52,857 nt of DNA from Collinsella sp. (lineage in GTDB: Bacteria; Actinomycetota; Coriobacteriia; Coriobacteriales; Coriobacteriaceae). Every line of letters begins with the position of its first letter. Within the stretch, counting starts at the first letter, position 1. This document shows positions 1 to 6,367 of the stretch, one piece after another. Where the stretch lies: the NCBI GenBank assembly GCA_014871665.1, contig WGSL01000006.1, positions 1-52,857 on the forward strand, written 5' to 3'. The position numbers and the translations under genes were made by a program. The notes below the pieces were generated by a model. The model searched no databases. It had not been told where the DNA came from and was given only the letters and a program-made list of their open reading frames with translations.

Positions 1-55
1 ACCTATGACGTTCTGATTCGTAGTCAGACCCTCTATCCAGCTGAGGTAACGCCGC
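1..55 (-). tRNA. tRNA-Arg(ACG), cut by the window edge
   Basis: These 55 bases are identical to the 5' 55 bases of the complete tRNA-Arg at 404-480: acceptor 5' strand, D arm, anticodon arm with anticodon ACG, and the start of the T arm. The 3' end lies outside the window. Two adjacent identical tRNA-Arg(ACG) genes suggest a local duplication. Confidence 0.9.
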
Positions 56-180
56 GACTTGTTGATTATTATGCACATCGACTGAATAAAGGTCAAGCAA
101 TTTTCGAAAAAAGTTATCAAATTTGATTTTTACTCATTTTGACCACTTGATGCGATCTTCGACGCATCGCGATATAAGAA

Positions 181-203
181 AAGCCTCCGTTACCGGAGGC
201 TTT
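181..203 (-). terminator. Duplicated tRNA-Arg terminator copy
   Basis: Read on the minus strand this is AAAGCCTCCGG-TAA-CGGAGGCTT, followed by T-rich sequence. It nearly copies the terminator at 371-393 that follows the complete tRNA-Arg. It lies just beyond the orphan tRNA 3' end at 214-233, so the whole tRNA tail plus terminator is present twice. Confidence 0.7.
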
Positions 204-213
204 AAAGTTCAGT

Positions 214-364
214 TGGTGCGGCGTATAGGATTCCGCGCATCCGCTGCGCGGATCCGCACCGGCTTCGCCCGCCTGCCGGCGCGCTCGCCCGCGGGCTAAA
301 ACGCTCCGCGTTTTCTTGACGCCCGCGCCTCGACCGAGGTTCGAATCCATGCGGTGTTGCCATA
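214..364 (-). repeat. tRNA-associated structured repeat, copy A (tRNA-Arg locus)
   Basis: Positions 214-233 repeat exactly the last 20 bases of the tRNA-Arg at 404-423, including CCA. The sequence then leaves the tRNA and enters a GC-rich core at about 234-340 with several hairpins: ATCCGC-tgc-GCGGAT, CCGGC...GCCGG, and AAAACGC-tc-CGCGTTTT. The core ends in a plus-strand T-loop-like sequence (GGTTCGAATCC at 340-350) and GTTGCCAT. The same core occurs twice at the tRNA-Leu locus, with the 20-base run CGCGGATCCGCACCGGCTTC in common. The unit length, from one tRNA 3' end to the next, is 190 bp. No convincing protein is encoded. Confidence 0.8.
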
Positions 365-368
365 AAAG

Positions 369-393
369 AAAAGCCCCCGTTGCCGGAGGCTTT
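369..393 (-). terminator. Terminator of tRNA-Arg(ACG)
   Basis: On the minus strand an AAAGCCTCCGG-CAA-CGGGGGCTTTTC hairpin and U tract lie 11 bases beyond the CCA end of the tRNA at 404-480. Confidence 0.8.
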
Positions 394-403
394 CAATTTC
401 AAT

Positions 404-480
404 TGGTGCGGCGTATAGGATTCGAACCTATGACGTTCTGATTCGTAGTCAGACCCTCTATCCAGCTGAGGTAACGCCGC
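404..480 (-). tRNA. tRNA-Arg(ACG)
   Basis: The minus strand folds as a full cloverleaf. It has a 7-bp acceptor stem (GCGGCGT/ACGCCGC), a D arm CCTC/GAGG, an anticodon stem TCTGA/TCAGA with loop CTACGAA (anticodon ACG), and a T arm ATAGG-TTCGAAT-CCTAT. The CCA end is encoded. ACG becomes ICG after deamination and reads CGU/CGC/CGA codons. Its 3' 20 bases are duplicated at 214-233. Confidence 0.96.
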
Positions 481-557
481 AGCGCAAAACATATAAAACC
501 ACTTTAGCTTATTGGAGTCAAGCACAATCTCAAACTTTTTTGTGGAACGCAGTTTTG

Positions 558-935
558 TCATGCTGCTCCGCATATACCGTCGTTCCCCGTACGATCGATT
601 GGCTTTTCGATCACGTCAAACTTAGCATCAAGTTCCCTCAGGAGCGATCTCACCCGCTGGGCACAATCATAATCGGCAAACGAGATACTCAACATGCGAG
701 CAACCTGGTTAGATGTCCGGACCCCATAGAAATGCTCCAGGGCCACAAGCCCCTCGTGCGCCACAAACGTCTCAACCACATGCGGCGACTCCTCGTAGCA
801 CCATTGGGTCAACGGACCCTCGCTCGTCTGTCGAACCACCAGGCCACCCATGCCAGACGGCTCACACGTCACAAGCAGGTACTCCCCGCCCTCGTCGCTC
901 TCAAACAAAACCACCCGATCATCAAACAGCTCCAT
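558..935 (-). CDS. Hypothetical protein, 125 aa
   Basis: Family not recognised. The start at 935 follows AAAGGGGACGCG, a usable ribosome-binding site. The protein is acidic and soluble, with no signal peptide or membrane segment. The N-terminal half is rich in beta-prone stretches (RVVLFES, GEYLLVT) and the C-terminal half looks helical (ARMLSISF, RVRSLLREL). It stands alone between tRNA-Arg and the serS terminator, so context gives no function. Length and a clean start support a real gene, but no catalytic motif is visible. Confidence 0.7.
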   Translation of the reverse strand: MELFDDRVVLFESDEGGEYLLVTCEPSGMGGLVVRQTSEGPLTQWCYEESPHVVETFVAHEGLVALEHFYGVRTSNQVARMLSISFADYDCAQRVRSLLRELDAKFDVIEKPIDRTGNDGICGAA

Positions 936-1054
936 CGCGTCCCCTTTCTCTCGCTCTTATTTAGCAAAAGCATAGCAGGTAGATGGCTGTATACAGAACA
1001 GTTGTTCGTGTGTTTTCTATAGAGCTGTCCGCATGGCATGGTATGGCCGTGCGC

Positions 1055-1083
1055 AAAAAGGGCGCCCCGAAAGGAGCGCCCTT
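1055..1083 (-). terminator. serS terminator
   Basis: The minus strand has GGGCGCTCC-TTTC-GGGGCGCCC followed by TTTTTG, 23 bp beyond the serS stop. It is a strong rho-independent terminator. Confidence 0.85.
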
Positions 1084-1105
1084 GCAAATCGCTTATGCAG
1101 CCAAG

Positions 1106-2389
1106 CTACGCGACCGGCTCGATCTTCTCGAGGCCGCCCATGTAGGGACGCAGAACCTCGGGGATCGTGATGGTGCCGTCGGCGTTCTGGTAGTTCTCCA
1201 GAATGGCAGCCATGGTACGACCAGCCGGCAGGCCGGAACCGTTAAGGGTGTGCAGGTAGCGCGAGCCCTTGAAGTTCTCGGGGTCGCGATACTTGATGTT
1301 GGCGCGACGGGCCTGGAAGTCGCCGCAATTGGAGCAGGAGCTGATCTCCTTGTAGGCGTTGTAGCTCGGCAGCCAGACCTCGACGTCGTAGGTCTGACGG
1401 GCAGAGAAGCCCAGGTCGCCGGTGCACAGGCTAATCACGCGATACGGCAGGCCCAGCTGCTGCAGCAGGTACTCGGCCTCGGCGGTCATGCTCTCGAGCT
1501 CATCGTCGGACTCCTCCGGCTTAGCGAACTTGACCATCTCGACCTTGTCGAACTCGTGCTGACGGATGATGCCGCGGGTGTCGCGACCGGCGGAACCAGC
1601 CTCCTCGCGGAAGCAGGGGGTGAAGGCGGTGTAGCGACGCGGCAGAGTGTCGGCATCGAGGACCTCGCCGGCGTGCAGGTTGGTCAGTACGACCTCGGCG
1701 GTAGGGATCAGGAAGTTGTCGCCCGAGACGTGATAGGCGTCGTCCTCGAACTTGGGCAGCTGACCCGTGCCGAACATGGTCTGACGCTTGACGACGATGG
1801 GCGGCCACCACTCCTTAAAACCACGGCTGGTGTGCGTATCGAGGAAGAAGTTGATAAGGGCGCGCTCCAAGCGGGCGCCGGCACCACCGAGAACGGTGAA
1901 ACGGCTGCCGGAGAGCTTGTTGCCGCGCTCGAAGTCGAGGATGTCGAGGTCGGTGCCCAGATCCCAGTGCGGCTTAAAGTCGAAGTCGAACTCGCGCGGG
2001 GTGCCCCAACGACGGCGCTCAATGTTCTCGTCTTCGTCCTTGCCGTACGGCGTGGCCTCGCAAGGAATGTTGGGCAGGTGAGCCATGAAGTCGTACTGCT
2101 CCTGCTCGAGAGCAGTGCGGCGCTCGGCCAGACCGTCAATCTTCTCGTTGACGGCGCGCACGGCCTCCTTGGCGGCCTCGGCCTCGTCCTTCTTGCCCTC
2201 CTTCATCAGGGCGCCGATCTTCTTGGACTCGGCATTGCGCGTAGCCTGGAGCTCCTCGACCTCGGTGATGACGGCACGGCGCTCGTCGTCGAGCTCAAAG
2301 AACTTCTCGCGATCCCAAGACGTCTGGCGGTTAGCCATGGCGACATCGATGGCATCGGGGTTCTCGCGAACAAACTTGATATCAAGCAT
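1106..2389 (-). CDS. serS: Seryl-tRNA synthetase
   Basis: Charges tRNA-Ser with serine in the cytoplasm. The 427-aa length is normal. The N-terminal 110 residues are the long alpha-helical hairpin that grips the tRNA-Ser variable arm, rich in E/K/A. The class II core follows, with the serine-binding TAE loop (TAEVVLTN), motif 2 (FREEAGSAGRDTRGIIRQHEF) and motif 3 (NGSGLPAGRTMAAILENYQ). The frame is open for nine more codons upstream, but the ATG at 2389 (MLDIKFVREN) matches the family N-terminus and has CGGAGGATCTA before it. It is monocistronic and ends at the hairpin at 1055-1083. No T-box was seen upstream, unlike pheS in this window. Confidence 0.97.
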   Translation of the reverse strand: MLDIKFVRENPDAIDVAMANRQTSWDREKFFELDDERRAVITEVEELQATRNAESKKIGALMKEGKKDEAEAAKEAVRAVNEKIDGLAERRTALEQEQYDFMAHLPNIPCEATPYGKDEDENIERRRWGTPREFDFDFKPHWDLGTDLDILDFERGNKLSGSRFTVLGGAGARLERALINFFLDTHTSRGFKEWWPPIVVKRQTMFGTGQLPKFEDDAYHVSGDNFLIPTAEVVLTNLHAGEVLDADTLPRRYTAFTPCFREEAGSAGRDTRGIIRQHEFDKVEMVKFAKPEESDDELESMTAEAEYLLQQLGLPYRVISLCTGDLGFSARQTYDVEVWLPSYNAYKEISSCSNCGDFQARRANIKYRDPENFKGSRYLHTLNGSGLPAGRTMAAILENYQNADGTITIPEVLRPYMGGLEKIEPVA

Positions 2390-2500
2390 TAGATCCTCCG
2401 GCGATATACATTCCATTTAGGTTGCAACCTTGTACATGTATGGGCAAGTATATACTTATGAGCGTTTACGACCCAACTCAACTACGCAAGAAGGCACCCA

Positions 2501-2674
2501 ATGGACGCAGTTTTTTCCTTTTTGTTTGGCACCCGCACCGGTTTTGCCATCCTTTTCGCCGGCGGCATCCTGTTATTTGCGATTCTTGCCTTTGTAATGG
2601 AGAAGCGTACCCATAAGATGTACGTCGACCGCGGACCCAAGTCCGAGGATGAGGAAGACAGCTTCTGGGACTAA
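2501..2674 (+). CDS. 57-aa single-span membrane microprotein
   Basis: A short plus-strand gene: ATG at 2501 with AGAAGG seven bases before it, TAA at 2672-2674. The protein begins MDAVFSFLFGTRTGFAIL, has one hydrophobic helix at about residues 14-33 (FAILFAGGILLFAILAFV), a basic stretch (MEKRTHKMYVDR) and an acidic tail ending EDEEDSFWD. The positive residues after the helix suggest an N-out, C-in orientation. It diverges from serS and converges on proC. Family not recognised. Clean start, codon use and topology support translation, but homologues cannot be checked here. Confidence 0.7.
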   Translation: MDAVFSFLFGTRTGFAILFAGGILLFAILAFVMEKRTHKMYVDRGPKSEDEEDSFWD

Positions 2675-2831
2675 CCTGCCAAAAAGGGACAGGTTTATTT
2701 TGGTCGGTTTTATCTGGGCAAACGCAAGCGCCCCGCAACCGGTAACGATCCGGTTGCGGGGCGCTTTTCGAATATACGACAAAACCGCAGGAAAAACCTG
2801 CCAAAATAAACCCGTCCCTAAATGGCAGGTT
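2673..2831. repeat. 159-bp inverted-repeat element between two convergent stop codons
   Basis: The left arm 2673-2703 and the reverse complement of the right arm 2801-2831 match at 27 of 31 positions (consensus AACCTGCC...GGGAC.GGTTT). Between them lies a perfect GC-rich hairpin at 2727-2765 (GCGCCCCGCAACCGG...CCGGTTGCGGGGCGC). The arms start inside the microprotein stop codon and end one base before the proC stop codon, so the element fills the intergenic space. It may act as a bidirectional terminator or be a MITE-like insertion. Confidence 0.75.
2727..2765 (+). terminator. Hairpin terminator after the microprotein gene
   Basis: A long stem (GCGCCCCGCAACCGG paired with its complement) is followed on the plus strand by TTTTCG. 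The short U tract makes efficiency uncertain. It could also serve proC from the other strand. Confidence 0.5.
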
Positions 2832-3602
2832 TTACTGGAGAGTTGCGTCGATGGCCTTGACCAGGGCGCTGCGCATGCCGGCATCCTCGAGCGCGATGAC
2901 GCCCTTGATGGTGGCACCGCCGGGCGAGCATACGGCATCCTTCATCGCCGCAGGATGCTGGCCAGTTGCAAGCTGCAGCTTTGCCGTACCCAACACCATC
3001 TGGCTCACAATGCGATAGGCATCGGCACGCGGGATACCGTGCTTGACCGCTGCATCGCCCAGGGCCTCGATTGCCATGGCGACAAATGCCGGAGCGCAAC
3101 CACCCACCGTGCCGCCCACAAACAGCAGGCTCGTATCGAGTTCGACCACCGCACCGAGCTTGCCAAGCAGATCAAGCACCACTGCGCTCTGCTCATCACT
3201 AAGCGTGGAAGCCTTCTCGCAAGCGATGACGCCCTCGCCCACCGAAACCGGTGTGTTGGGCACCGTCGAGATATGCGCGACGCCCGGCAGGACCTGCTCC
3301 CACTTGGCACTGTCCCAGGTCCAGGCAACCGACAGAACGACCTTTTTGGCAAGAGCATCCTTGAGCGGGGCGAATACCTTCTCGATCATGTACGGTTTGA
3401 CCGCAGCGACCACGATATCGGATGCAGCGACAACCTCCGCCGTATCACGACAGGCAACCATCCCACGCGCCTTACAACGCTCGACCAAGGCGTCGTAGTG
3501 GCCCGCGCAGGCGCACATATCGCTCGCAGCCACACCGGCGGCGATCCAGCCATCGGCCATAGCGCTCGCCATATTGCCAAAACCGACAAATCCAATCTTC
3601 AT
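2832..3602 (-). CDS. proC: Pyrroline-5-carboxylate reductase
   Basis: Last step of proline synthesis: reduction of pyrroline-5-carboxylate to proline with NAD(P)H. At 256 aa it is typical in size. The N-terminus MKIGFVGFGNMASAMADGW is the Rossmann dinucleotide-binding loop. The C-terminal helical domain carries the family signature region (LVTSPGGAT in relatives, here DAVCSPGGATIKGVIALEDAGMRSAL). Start at 3602 is preceded by AGAGGACTATGAG. Not obviously in an operon: 73 bp separate it from rlmH upstream. It ends against the inverted-repeat element. Confidence 0.93.
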   Translation of the reverse strand: MKIGFVGFGNMASAMADGWIAAGVAASDMCACAGHYDALVERCKARGMVACRDTAEVVAASDIVVAAVKPYMIEKVFAPLKDALAKKVVLSVAWTWDSAKWEQVLPGVAHISTVPNTPVSVGEGVIACEKASTLSDEQSAVVLDLLGKLGAVVELDTSLLFVGGTVGGCAPAFVAMAIEALGDAAVKHGIPRADAYRIVSQMVLGTAKLQLATGQHPAAMKDAVCSPGGATIKGVIALEDAGMRSALVKAIDATLQ

Positions 3603-3675
3603 ATCTCATAGTCCTCTCAGACATGCTCTTCAAAACGAAAGCTATTGTCCCACGGCATTGTTTCGTATTGCCGAC

Positions 3676-4146
3676 CTATTTGTGATACGGCTCGCCACGG
3701 CTGATCTTGCAGGCACGGTAAACCTGCTCCAGCAGCACCACGCGCGCCAGGTTATGCGGCAAGGTAATGCGTCCAAAGCTGAGCATCTCGTCGGCGCGGG
3801 CGCGTACCTCATCACTCACGCCGTCCGAACCGCCGATTACAAAGGCAATGTCGCTGCTGCCTCGCAGCATAAGATCGTCGAGCCTCGCCGAGAGCTCCTC
3901 ACTCGAACGCTCCTTGCCCTCGATAGCCAGCAGGATCACATGCGCTCGAGACGGCAAGGCAGCAAGAATCGCCGCCCCCTCCTTGTCACGTGCGGCATCC
4001 ACACCGCCCGCCTTAGCCGGGTCGATATCGGCCACCTCGCGGATATCGACCTTGGCATAGGCACCCAGGCGCTTGGTGTACTCAGCGCATGCGTCCTTCC
4101 AAAAGCGCTCCTTGAGCTTACCGACGCAAACGACGGTGTATTTCAC
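3676..4146 (-). CDS. rlmH: 23S rRNA (pseudouridine-1915-N3) methyltransferase RlmH
   Basis: A SPOUT-family methyltransferase that modifies pseudouridine 1915 in helix 69 of 23S rRNA. The 156-aa length fits. It begins MKYTVVCVGKLKERFW and has the C-terminal trefoil-knot sequence FVIGGSDGVSDEVRARAD...SFGRITLPHNLARVVLLEQVYRA, which is diagnostic. The start is GTG at 4146, with GGAGTAGACGCGC upstream. It lies 6 bp downstream of the SPFH gene and is probably co-transcribed with it. Confidence 0.95.
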   Translation of the reverse strand: MKYTVVCVGKLKERFWKDACAEYTKRLGAYAKVDIREVADIDPAKAGGVDAARDKEGAAILAALPSRAHVILLAIEGKERSSEELSARLDDLMLRGSSDIAFVIGGSDGVSDEVRARADEMLSFGRITLPHNLARVVLLEQVYRACKISRGEPYHK

Positions 4147-4152
4147 GCGCGT

Positions 4153-5091
4153 CTACTCCTTCGAATCGTTTTGAACTTTGCCGGCGGTCAGCATCTGTTC
4201 GAACATTGAGGCCGACTGCGAGAAGTCGCTCGGCAGCACGACCGTCGAGGTTTTACCCGTGCGAGCGAACTCCGTCATCATCTCGGACCACTGCGTAAAC
4301 ATGAACAGTTGGTTGGCCTCGTCATTGCCGACACCCGTCTCCTGGATGATCTCGAGCGAATCTTTGATACCCAGCGCGATGGCCTTGCGCTGGTTGGCAA
4401 TGCCCTCGCCCGCCTTTTCCATAGCCTCGGCCTCGGCGGTCGCCTCGGTGACGCGCTTGATGCGGTCTGCCTCAGCGAGCTCCTGCGCCGCAGCGCGCTT
4501 GCGCTGGGCGGCGTTGATGTCGTTCATGGAGTTCTCAACCTCGGTCGGCAGTGCGATTTTGGTGATGAGCGTCGACACGAGGGTGAAGCCGTAGGCGGCC
4601 ATCTGCTCGGAAACGGTAGCGTTGACATCCTTGGCGATGTCATCCTTCTTGGCAAAGACCTCATCGAGTGTGTAGACGGGAATCGAAGAGCGCAGGGCGT
4701 CGGTGATGAAGTCACGCATCTGGTCGACGGGCTCCTGCAGCATGTAGTAGCTCTTGTAGATGCCCGAATCTGCCGGGCCGGCGCCCATGTCATAGCTCAC
4801 GTGGTACTGAGCAGAGACCTCAAGGCCGATGGTCACGTTGTCCTGGGTCTTAACGTCGATGCCAAAACCGTTTTTCATGGTGCGCAGACTCACCGTGGCG
4901 GCCTTGCGGTCGATCACGGGCACCTTCATGTGGAAGCCCGCGTTGACGATGCGGTTAAACTTGCCCAGACGTTCGATGATCACGGCATGCTGTTGTTCAA
5001 CGACATAGCAGGCGTTGGGAAGCAGCAGCAACAGAATGATAATAGGGATCAAAAGACTGGTAAGGGCGGCGATGATACCGGAAAACAGCAT
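4153..5091 (-). CDS. SPFH/band-7 (stomatin-like) membrane protein
   Basis: A 312-aa band-7 family protein likely anchored in the membrane and forming oligomeric scaffolds. Residues 1-30 form a hydrophobic N-terminal anchor (MLFSGIIAALTSLLIPIIILLLLLPNA). The SPFH domain follows (EQQHAVIIERLGKFNRIVNAGFHMKVPVIDRK, then VKTQDNVTIGLEVSAQYHV). A coiled coil rich in A/E/R runs over about residues 190-250 (AAQRKRAAAQELAEADRIKRVTEATAEAEAMEKAGE). The start at 5091 has GAGGAGAAGCC; an in-frame ATG seven codons upstream lacks this. The precise role of such proteins is family-level only. Confidence 0.88.
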   Translation of the reverse strand: MLFSGIIAALTSLLIPIIILLLLLPNACYVVEQQHAVIIERLGKFNRIVNAGFHMKVPVIDRKAATVSLRTMKNGFGIDVKTQDNVTIGLEVSAQYHVSYDMGAGPADSGIYKSYYMLQEPVDQMRDFITDALRSSIPVYTLDEVFAKKDDIAKDVNATVSEQMAAYGFTLVSTLITKIALPTEVENSMNDINAAQRKRAAAQELAEADRIKRVTEATAEAEAMEKAGEGIANQRKAIALGIKDSLEIIQETGVGNDEANQLFMFTQWSEMMTEFARTGKTSTVVLPSDFSQSASMFEQMLTAGKVQNDSKE

Positions 5092-5165
5092 GGCTTCTCC
5101 TCTATTGGGCATACATTGGCACTAGGATACCCGTCCTGGACGGCCCCAAAGGCCCGATGGCAGGG

Positions 5166-5390
5166 CCAGTGGGCAAAAAAGACCAAATATGAGTACTGTC
5201 ACTATTTTAGTAGCAGCCTATTTAGCAAAATAGCACCCTGTCGAACCCGAGATCCTTCCAAATTGAGCCGCTTTGTCTCAAAGCCGAATCAAATTAACGT
5301 ACAGCTGTTGCGTAATTATCACAAAATAGACCTCTAGAAATGTTGCCGCCTTTGTGACAGTACTCATATTTGCCGTTTTTTGCCCACTGG
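5166..5390. repeat. 225-bp element with 37-bp inverted terminal repeats
   Basis: The left arm 5166-5202 (CAGTGGGCAAAAAA...AAATATGAGTACTGTCAC) and the reverse complement of the right arm 5354-5390 are the same apart from the few bases after the A tract. The interior is AT-richer than the genome around it and has no gene. Length, long terminal repeats and lack of coding capacity are typical of a MITE-like non-autonomous element. No target-site duplication could be confirmed. Confidence 0.8.
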
Positions 5391-5420
5391 GGTTTCGGGC
5401 ATACGAAATATCGGCATTGG

Positions 5421-5525
5421 ATCCGTAAAAACAGCCTGCCGGCGGACTCGCCAGCTCGCTAAAAACGCTCCGCGTATTCTTTACGCTCGCTCTTTCGCGG
5501 GTCCAAGTCCCCGCGATGGGCCCAT
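5421..5525 (-). repeat. tRNA-associated structured repeat, copy B1 (tRNA-Leu locus, 5'-degenerate)
   Basis: From the CCTGCCGGC box onward this copy is almost identical to copy B2: GCTAAAAACGCTCCGCG, then TTACGCTCGCTCTTTCGC, then the T-loop-like GTCCAAGTCC and CGCGATGGGCCCAT. The part toward 5421 (GGATCCG, then a short AT stretch) is degraded and lacks the tRNA-tail copy seen before B2. Its right end lies exactly 189 bp before the right end of B2. Confidence 0.75.
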
Positions 5526-5526
5526 A

Positions 5527-5557
5527 ACAAAAAAGCTCCCATTGCTGGGAGCTCTTT
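5527..5557 (-). terminator. Duplicated tRNA-Leu terminator copy
   Basis: On the minus strand AAAGAGCTCCC-AGCA-ATGGGAGCTTTTTTG. It differs by one base from the terminator at 5717-5746 and, like it, sits just beyond a tRNA-Leu 3' end (here the orphan 5565-5582). Confidence 0.7.
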
Positions 5558-5564
5558 CATGTAA

Positions 5565-5714
5565 TGGTGCGGGCGAAAGGACGTCCGCGTATCCGCTCCG
5601 CGGATCCGCACCGGCTTCGGCCGCCTGCCGGCGTCCTCGCCAGCTCGCTAAAAACGCTCCGCGTTTTCTTAACGCTCGCTCTTTCGCAGGTTCAAGTCCC
5701 CGCGATGGGCCCAT
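5565..5714 (-). repeat. tRNA-associated structured repeat, copy B2 (tRNA-Leu locus)
   Basis: Positions 5565-5582 repeat the last 18 bases of the tRNA-Leu (5754-5771). The core then follows with the same hairpins as copy A: ATCCGC-tcc-GCGGAT, CCGGC...GCCGG, and AAAACGC-tc-CGCGTTTT. It ends in AGGTTCAAGTCC (a plus-strand T-loop-like sequence) and CGCGATGGGCCCAT. Copies A and B2 share long exact runs in the core although their tRNA tails belong to different tRNAs. An open minus-strand frame through B1/B2 and tRNA-Leu is not a gene. Confidence 0.8.
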
Positions 5715-5716
5715 AA

Positions 5717-5746
5717 CAAAAAAGCCCCCATTGCTGGGAGCTCTTT
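5717..5746 (-). terminator. Terminator of tRNA-Leu(CAG)
   Basis: On the minus strand AAAGAGCTCCC-AGCA-ATGGGGGCTTTTTTG lies 7 bases past the encoded CCA of the tRNA. Confidence 0.8.
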
Positions 5747-5753
5747 CATTCAA

Positions 5754-5840
5754 TGGTGCGGGCGAAAGGACTTGAACCTTCATGGGGTTGCCCCCATACG
5801 GACCTGAACCGTACGCGTCTGCCAATTCCGCCACGCCCGC
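5754..5840 (-). tRNA. tRNA-Leu(CAG)
   Basis: An 87-base class II tRNA on the minus strand with encoded CCA. Acceptor GCGGGCG/CGCCCGC, anticodon stem TACGG/CCGTA with loop TTCAGGT (anticodon CAG), long variable arm TGGGG-GCAA-CCCCA, and T arm GAAGG-TTCAAGT-CCTTT. It reads CUG codons. Its 3' 18 bases and its terminator are duplicated 189 bp away. Confidence 0.96.
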
Positions 5841-5933
5841 GTGCAGGAATTAGAATAACGGAGCGCCAGCGCGAACGCAAGAACTATTTTTGAAAAAGTT
5901 TACGAGCGTTATTGCGTATACATTTGAGGGCCC

Positions 5934-6356
5934 TCACAGCCCCATCATGAATTTAGCATGCGTCCTCTTCATGCCGTGATTCTCGTAAAACCGGTGAGCA
6001 CCCAACCGTGCGGCATTTGAGGTCACCTCGATTACCTCGCAGCCCTGCTCTCGTGCACACGCAATGGCCCTCTCAAGCAGCAGTGTCCCGCGTCCACCAC
6101 CACGGTATCCCTTGTCAACCACGAGCTCGCAAATCTCGGCCACGGGGTGTTCATGGTGAAGCTGCCGCTCGACGCGCACGTTCACAATCCCGACAACGTC
6201 ATCCTCTTCGAGCACAAAAGCGAAAAATGGCTGTCGGGCAAGCTGCCAGGCAAAACGCTTACAGAACGTCAATCGGTCAAACCGAGTGTCCTCGAGCTGG
6301 CACATGAGCTCGTACACCGCGTCGGTATCGGCAACAGTCGCCATTCGAACTGTCAT
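5934..6356 (-). CDS. phnO: Aminoalkylphosphonate N-acetyltransferase (PhnO-like GNAT)
   Basis: A 140-aa GNAT acetyltransferase. It aligns from memory with E. coli PhnO along its length: DTDAVYELMCQLEDTRFD, GIVNVRVERQLHHEHPVAEICELVV, and NAARLGAHRFYENHGMKRTHAKFMMGL. The acetyl-CoA loop is RGGGRGTLLL (E. coli has RGLNVGSKLL). PhnO acetylates aminomethyl- or aminoethylphosphonates so that C-P lyase can use them, or for detoxification. It is the last gene of the phn operon, 11 bp after the PHP gene, which strongly supports this role over a generic GNAT. Confidence 0.87.
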   Translation of the reverse strand: MTVRMATVADTDAVYELMCQLEDTRFDRLTFCKRFAWQLARQPFFAFVLEEDDVVGIVNVRVERQLHHEHPVAEICELVVDKGYRGGGRGTLLLERAIACAREQGCEVIEVTSNAARLGAHRFYENHGMKRTHAKFMMGL

Positions 6357-6367
6357 CTCCGGACCCC

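Noticed and set aside
202..573. Open minus-strand frame through the tRNA-Arg and copy A region (similar one at 5481-5834 over tRNA-Leu and B1/B2).
   Set aside because: It runs through tRNA genes and the structured repeat, and its protein (GFEPRS / RGLEPAK pieces) is an antisense reading of T arms. It has no ribosome-site or codon support.
2390..2500. T-box leader for serS.
   Set aside because: There is no AGGTGGTACCGCG-type sequence and no terminator between the promoter area and the start codon.
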